Source: Odiellus spinosus (Eukaryota; Arthropoda; Arachnida; Opiliones; Phalangiidae). From it: DNA of 64,000 nt. The notes beneath the pieces were generated by a model. It was not told the origin of the DNA, made no database searches, and saw only the letters and a list, made by a program, of their open reading frames with translations. Shown here in pieces: positions 59,165 through 64,000 of the stretch (the first letter of the stretch is position 1; every line of letters begins with the position of its first letter). Position numbers and translations under genes: made by a program. The stretch covers positions 16,088,601-16,152,600 of the forward strand of contig OY987237.1 of assembly GCA_963920705.1 (NCBI GenBank). The letters are read 5' to 3'.

Positions 59165-60074
59165 CAGGGTTCTACACCACCTGGAAAACCTGGAAAAGTC
59201 AGGGAATTTGGAAATTGGCCCAAAAAGTCAGGGAAAAGTCAGGGAATTTGGAAATTGGCCCAAAAAGTCAGGGAATTTGGAAATTGGCCCAAAAAGTCAG
59301 GGAATTTGGAAATTGGCCCAAAAAGTCAGGGAATTTGGAAATTGGCCCAAAAAGTCAGGGAATTTGGAAATTGGCCCAAAAAGTCAGGGAATTTGGAAAT
59401 TGGCCCAAAAAGTCAGGGAATTTGGAAATTGGCCCAAAAAGCCAGGGAATTTGGAAATTGGCCCAAAAAGCCAGGGAAAAGTCAGGGAATTTGGAAATTG
59501 GCCCAAAAAGTCAGGGAATTTGGAAATTGGCCCAAAAAGTCAGGGAATTTGGAAATTGGCCCAAAAAGTCAGGGAATTTGGAAATTGGCCCAAAAAGTCA
59601 GGGAATTTGGAAATTGGCCCAAAAAGTCAGGGAATTTGGAAATTGGCCCAAAAAGTCAGGGAATTTGGAAATTGGCCCAAAAAGTCAGGGAATTTGGAAA
59701 TTGGCCCAAAAAGTCAGGGAATTTGGAAATTGGCCCAAAAAGTCAGGGAATTTGAAAATAGCCCAAATGGTCAGAGAAAATAAATATTTTCGTACGTGTC
59801 AAGGAATTGTTTACGATTGGTTTACCAATCAGTTGTAACGTAATTATTATAAACTGAAAATATTTGCATAAAGATTAAAATTGTTTCTCATATTCCGAGT
59901 AAACTATCAGCTGACCCCGATGTCAAATAAAATGTGGGAATTGCCAGCGGCTCGCTCGTAAGAATATATTCGTGAAAAAAGTATTAAAATTGGTCAGGGA
60001 AATTATTTGGAAATGGTCAGGGAAAACCTGGAAAAGTCAGGGAAATTAACTTCCAAAATTTTGTACGACCCCTG
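59165..60074. mobile_element. CAGGGTT...ACCCCTG element (family D), 910 bp, with 5-bp target duplication
   Basis: It starts CAGGGTTCTACACC and ends TTGTACGACCCCTG, flanked by GATTT on both sides (59160-59164 and 60075-60079). Beyond the array its right part (GTTTACGATTGGTTTACCAA, AAACTATCAGCTGACCCCGA) is the reverse complement of the left part of the copy at 38929-39536. Confidence 0.82.
59190..59757. repeat. 29-bp minisatellite inside family D element, ~20 copies
   Basis: The unit is GTCAGGGAATTTGGAAATTG plus GCCCAAAAA. Copies are almost identical; two have GCCAGGG and two positions carry an extra GGGAAAAGTCA. Since 29 is not a multiple of three and the unit has no stop in any plus frame, all three plus frames stay open (166-229 codons) and encode the same cyclic 29-residue peptide. 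Confidence 0.92.
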
Positions 60075-60310
60075 GATTTGGATTCTTCAGCTCGATATTT
60101 TAAGTCGGGAAGACAGAGTGTTGGAATTTAGGCGGGCCACGCTTGTCTATATCGTCTTCGCTCCAACTCCTAAATTTTTCCGCACAATTCCTCCGTTCAC
60201 TATTTTCACTCTGCCGGAATCTATGGGTTCATTTATCCGGAACTTTGCTTATAGTATTAAGCTAAGGGGTGTTGTTTACTTTATTGGAATAAAATGACGG
60301 ATTTTTGATA

Positions 60311-60709
60311 TTAATTATAATTGGAAATATATAATTGTTTAAAATAAATGTTCGTTAAATTGATAATTATTTTTCGTGTCACTGACGCTTAAATTGTTTT
60401 GTTTCTTTTAATCTAAGTTTGTGTGGTGGTGGGTTGTTTGAACCCGGGCTCTGATGGCCAGATTCGATTTTGACATTTGTGTAGGTTTTTGTTGTCTGGG
60501 TTAATTGTATATATTTTTAGTTCGTGATTTCATTAACCCTTCGATGACGCTTTCGTATAAGAGTTCATTGTTATTCGACTTTATATTATTATTATATTTT
60601 AAATATACGTAAACTAATTTTAGTTTGGGATTTTTCACTAACTCCAAATAGAAATTGAGTAGCATTTTCGGAAAGATAGTTAAAAAACAATTCAATATAT
60701 ATATATATA

Positions 60710-60744
<35 letters not shown>

Positions 60745-62627
60745 ATATATACATGTGCCACGTTAACCTCGTTTATGTAGGAACCCTATTAGGCTGGTCG
60801 CGTCAGGCTAAAATGACATCGTTAGTTCAATGGGGCATCACGGCATAATTAGCGTTTTAATTATAAGAAATCTAATTAAAATATCAGTCCCATCCAGTTT
60901 CGATGGATGTTTTACACAGTTTTAGAATAAAACTGTCGAAAAACATTTCCAATTTGGTCCGTGATTGGTTAATTTTCCACAACAGAAACGATAAGCATTA
61001 TGGTGTAAAGAATCATTCTGACTAGAGGGTTTTTCCTCAAACAAAATTGGGATACACCTTTTTTTTTGTACAAATAAATGTGAAAGCCAAAGTTGTACAA
61101 CTTTTTCTAATTCAACATCGACATATTTGTACAACTAAAATTGTACAGCAAAAGTTGGGCCAGGGTTTTCAGCAAAAATTTAATTAATTATATAGTTTAA
61201 ATGAACCTTAATGGCACACCTCACTAAATCACAATTAAGTAGCGTTTCTGTCCAATTGAGAGAGGATCTCTTTTTAATACTATAATAATTAAAAATCTAA
61301 ATATCTTCCCATCAAATTAACTTCGAATGGTGTCTTTAATGTAGCTAGTTTTTTTTCTCTTGGTGCGTTTCGCGTTTTTCTACCCACCTTCGCGGACATA
61401 GAAAGAGAATAGTCGGGAATTCCTGGAATAGCTGAGATTCTTTCCGACCTTATCGGCCGGAAGGGCTAGTTTCTGCCCCCCTTAGAACCCCCCGATGAAT
61501 GGGCTCTTCTAGATGGGGAAGAGTGGTTGCCACTATCATCATCGTGCCTCTATGCTTGTAAAGTAGATAATTTATATCGGGTAATGGATCTGGCGGTTTC
61601 TTTCTACCCTTCTACCCATCGCCCGCACCCACTCCGCAATTCTTTTGTATTTTCACTTAATTTTCCTATCCTTATCTTTAAAAATAACTCAATTTTCTTG
61701 TAAAAATTTAAAGTTGAAAATCGAATTTTAAATTAACAGATTAAGATAGTGTTTTTTTTTCCATTGGATAAGAAAATAAGTCAAATATTTATAAACAATG
61801 GTACTAATTAGACCTACTTCGTGTCCGTAAAGGCGCTTTTTCAGAAGATATTTTATATGGGATTTTTTCATTGGCTCTCTCTTTTTTGGGGACTCTCTTA
61901 TTGGCTCCAAGAATGGAAACTAGACAATGTCCTTTATATTTTCCAAATGTCCCATAACTTTTTTTCGAGAGGAATTGGACATTTGTCCGATAAGAAAAAC
62001 TACTGGGCCATCTCTGATAATTTTTTAATGAAGTTCCTGCGTGATTGGCTATCTCATTGGTGGATCAATTATCTTATTGGACACTCTCAAGATATATTTT
62101 AAATTATATAACAAATTTAAAAATTCTAAATATTAAATTTAAATTTATGTTTTTAAGTTATTTAATTATGATTAGGACTGTGTTTAAAACTAATATAATA
62201 TATTTTTAACGTTATAACTTGTGTTACGGTTATTCTCAGCTCGAGATAAACAATAGCCAATGATAATGACAGTTCGTTAATTGAGTCATAAAAATTTCGT
62301 AAGATTATTGTTCAGAGTTTAGCGAAAGGTATCCAGAGTAAGTTTAGAATATGACCAGCAAATTTCAACGCTTATAATATTATTTAATTGCCCTGTAGTT
62401 TAATTGGCTACGTCTATACCATAATTTCTTGCCCGTAATAGGTGACTAATTACCAACTCGTTTAACCTAAATTAGGGTTACTTGTTTGTTTCGTTATTTA
62501 CTTTGAATTTTCTAAAGTTTAAGTTTACATCGCACCTGTACGATAATTACTCCAGTATACGCTAAAACAATTAGAGTATTATTAATACCTCAAATTTAAT
62601 TATTAGGAGATAGTGTTTTAATTAGAC
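60311..62627. other. No gene recognised; contains a TA-rich microsatellite
   Basis: AT-rich DNA. A 93-codon plus-strand frame at 61821-62102 is rich in Trp, Phe and His and probably reflects repeated CTCTTATTGG-like words rather than a gene. Confidence 0.45.
60694..60756. repeat. (TA)n / (TATATG)n microsatellite
   Basis: A run of TA repeats, then several TATATG units, then TA repeats again. Confidence 0.9.
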
Positions 62628-63066
62628 TTAAAGGGAGAATGAAAGGCCAAAAACAAAAGCTATTTTTAATCGATTAAGAATGCTAAAATAATGAGGAAAA
62701 ACAATAATATAACTCGCCAAAAATATTTCCTTATTTTATAATCAATTTCCAAAGTTCCGATGCTAAGCCTTGGCTGCCTAGCTCGGCGAATTAGACGAGC
62801 ACGAGACGTATTTTTTTTTTTTTTTTAATATTCCCGTCTGATCTAGTCGCCAATCACGAGCGAGTACGCGTATTTTTAAAATACGCGTACACGCGCGTGA
62901 TTGGCTAGTTCACCGAGCTAGGCAGCCTAGGCTTAGCATCGGAACTTTGGAAATTGATTATAAAATAAGGAAATATTTTTGGTGCGTTATATTATTGTTT
63001 TTCTCATTATTTTATTTTCTTAATCGATTAAAAATAGGTTGTTTCGGCCTTTCATTCTCCCTTTAA
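62628..63066. mobile_element. Long palindromic MITE flanked by TTAA
   Basis: Left TTAAAGGGAGAATGAAAGGC and right GCCTTTCATTCTCCCTTTAA are inverted. The arms run about 165 bp each, through TTTTTAATCGATTAAGAA, ATTTCCTTATTTTATAATCA and GATGCTAAGCC. The spacer holds a T-run and a second small palindrome (TACGCGTATTTTTAAAATAC then GCGTA). TTAA flanks suggest a piggyBac-like origin. Confidence 0.82.
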
Positions 63067-63409
63067 TAATATTTTAAACTGAAAAATCCAAAAATAGTTT
63101 TGGCCTATTTTTTGAGATTGTAAAATTTCAATTAACGCAACACGAAGTATAGATTGGCCCTTTTAATTTGTCCGAATTTAGAAAATTCTTGGAAGCAATT
63201 CTATATTTAGAAGGGTTTTATGATATTTAATAGGCGATTCAGCTTTTATTGGTCCAAGAGCGGACCCTTGTCTATTTTTGGGAAGAAAATTGGGTCCTTG
63301 ATAATGACATCTAAACGTATACAATGGCGTACTACGACCACGTGTTACACGCCTTCCGCATTTTTCCAAGATTACGGACTTGACATTTCCAGTCGACTTC
63401 CTTGTACAT

Positions 63410-63620
63410 TAGACAAATATTAAACTAGAAATAAATTTAAAACTTAGGCTTAGCTGGATTGAATTTCTTCGCCATTGATTGGTCAGCGTCCAATTATATG
63501 TTATTGAAAATCTCACGGAGATCTCGCCTTAACGACGGGCCCTCGCTTATTGGCCGCTGACCCATCAATACGAAGAAAATTGAGGCTGAGCTGATCTCCA
63601 TGAATCCAGCTAAGCCTATT
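63410..63620. mobile_element. MITE family B, internal copy
   Basis: AAATATTAAACTAGAAATAA and CTTAGGCTTAGCTGGATTGA at the left; GATCTCCATGAATCCAGCTA and AGCCTATTTC at the right. It abuts a family E element. Confidence 0.6.
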
Positions 63621-63621
63621 T

Positions 63622-64000
63622 CAAGCCGCGTTCATACTAGGCCTTGGAATCGATTTAAAGCGCTTCGAAACGTTTTTCTAGAGTCGTGTGAACGGGAAAC
63701 CGTATCGATTTCTCGAAACTGCTTCGGGAACCAGTTTCGTACCGATTCGGCTGGTTTCAACAACCGATAGATGAAGCTACGATAAATCGATTTATAAAGA
63801 TAACGCGTGAACAGTTGGTACTTAAAACGATTTCTATCCTATTTCTATGATTTGAATATCGGTTTGATTTTATCGTTTCAAATCGATCGCGTTTTCTTTA
63901 TAAATCGATTTATCGTGACTTCATCCATCGGTTTTTAAAAAGCGAATCGGTACGAAACTGGTTCCCGAAGCAGTTTCGAGAAATCGAATCAAATCGATTC
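63622..64000. mobile_element. Family E element, palindromic, cut by the window edge
   Basis: It starts AAGCCGCGTTCATACTAGGC. CTGCTTCGGGAACCAGTTTC near 63720 is mirrored by GAAACTGGTTCCCGAAGCAG near 63960, so the family has long inverted arms and the other copies in the window are single arms or decayed. Confidence 0.65.

Larger units (their letters stand above)
59045..60310. mobile_element. MITE family A copy split by a nested family D element
   Basis: The left end has AAAAGTCTATATCTTTATTC and CACGAAAGTAAGCAACTCC; the right end has GGGGTGTTGTTTACTTTATT and GGAATAAAATGACGGATTTT. GGCGGGCCACGCTTG, the usual internal word, lies after the insertion. Removing 59165-60074 and one GATTT restores a MITE of the usual length (about 350 bp). 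Confidence 0.75.

Noticed and set aside
59149-59838. A 229-codon frame and two companions look like repeat proteins
   Set aside because: They are registers of one 29-bp minisatellite inside a transposon; no start context or unique domain supports a gene.
60420-60470. GTTTGAACCCGGGC resembling a tRNA T-arm
   Set aside because: No matching acceptor stem, A box or cloverleaf could be built around it.
61821-62102. 93-codon frame rich in Trp, Phe and His
   Set aside because: It comes from AT-rich DNA with repeated TTGG and CTCTTATTGG words; no family or splice evidence.

Overview
This window is eukaryotic nuclear DNA, most likely from an invertebrate animal. It is AT-rich, its genes are split by GT-AG introns mostly of 60-650 bp, and the proteins are animal families: an NRF-6-type acyltransferase, lipase maturation factor, FAM136A, a TBP paralogue and fucose mutarotase. 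An arthropod or other ecdysozoan fits the NRF-6 and transposon content, but the species cannot be told from the sequence alone. All gene models below were assembled by reading splice sites and codon phase by eye; each closes in frame.

Layout. 249-4255 (+) holds the last seven exons of an NRF-6-like acyltransferase-3 gene. 5649-10696 (-) is a LINE-type retrotransposon with two intact ORFs. 12021-14628 (-) is a complete ten-exon LMF1-like gene that contains an 11-nt microexon. 15240-15939 (-) is a complete three-exon FAM136A gene. 17317-18271 (+) is a two-exon divergent TBP paralogue. 18508-51425 (-) is a complete fucose mutarotase gene (FUOM, 154 aa): exons 2-5 lie at 18.5-20.1 kb and exon 1 lies at 51.4 kb, so intron 1 is about 31.3 kb. 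Half of the window is therefore one intron. From 51.4 kb to the end I found no convincing gene.

The rest is repeat-rich. At least six families of short non-autonomous DNA elements (MITEs) recur: one with ends reading AAAGTAAACAACGCC; one with TTAA targets and the core AGGCTTAGCTGGATTCATG; a hAT-like one with 8-bp target duplications; one with CAGGGTT...AACCCTG ends and TTCCCTGACTTTTCC repeats; one starting GTTCATACTAGGCCTTGGAA; and one containing AGACGACGTTGT. Several have bred minisatellites internally: a 29-bp CACGTG-containing array at 55.2 kb, a 29-bp array at 59.2 kb that stays open in three reading frames, and a ~535-bp palindromic tandem repeat at 52.5-54.4 kb. Other arrays lie at 31.1, 34.0, 41.1, 44.8 and 56.4 kb.

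The genes have no obvious shared pathway. FAM136A and the TBP paralogue are divergently arranged over a 1.4-kb gap, and the TBP paralogue and FUOM converge with 236 bp between their stop codons. The points most worth following up are the 31-kb FUOM intron, the LMF1 microexon, the TBP paralogue that has lost the DNA-kinking phenylalanines of one lobe, and the nested transposon/minisatellite structures.
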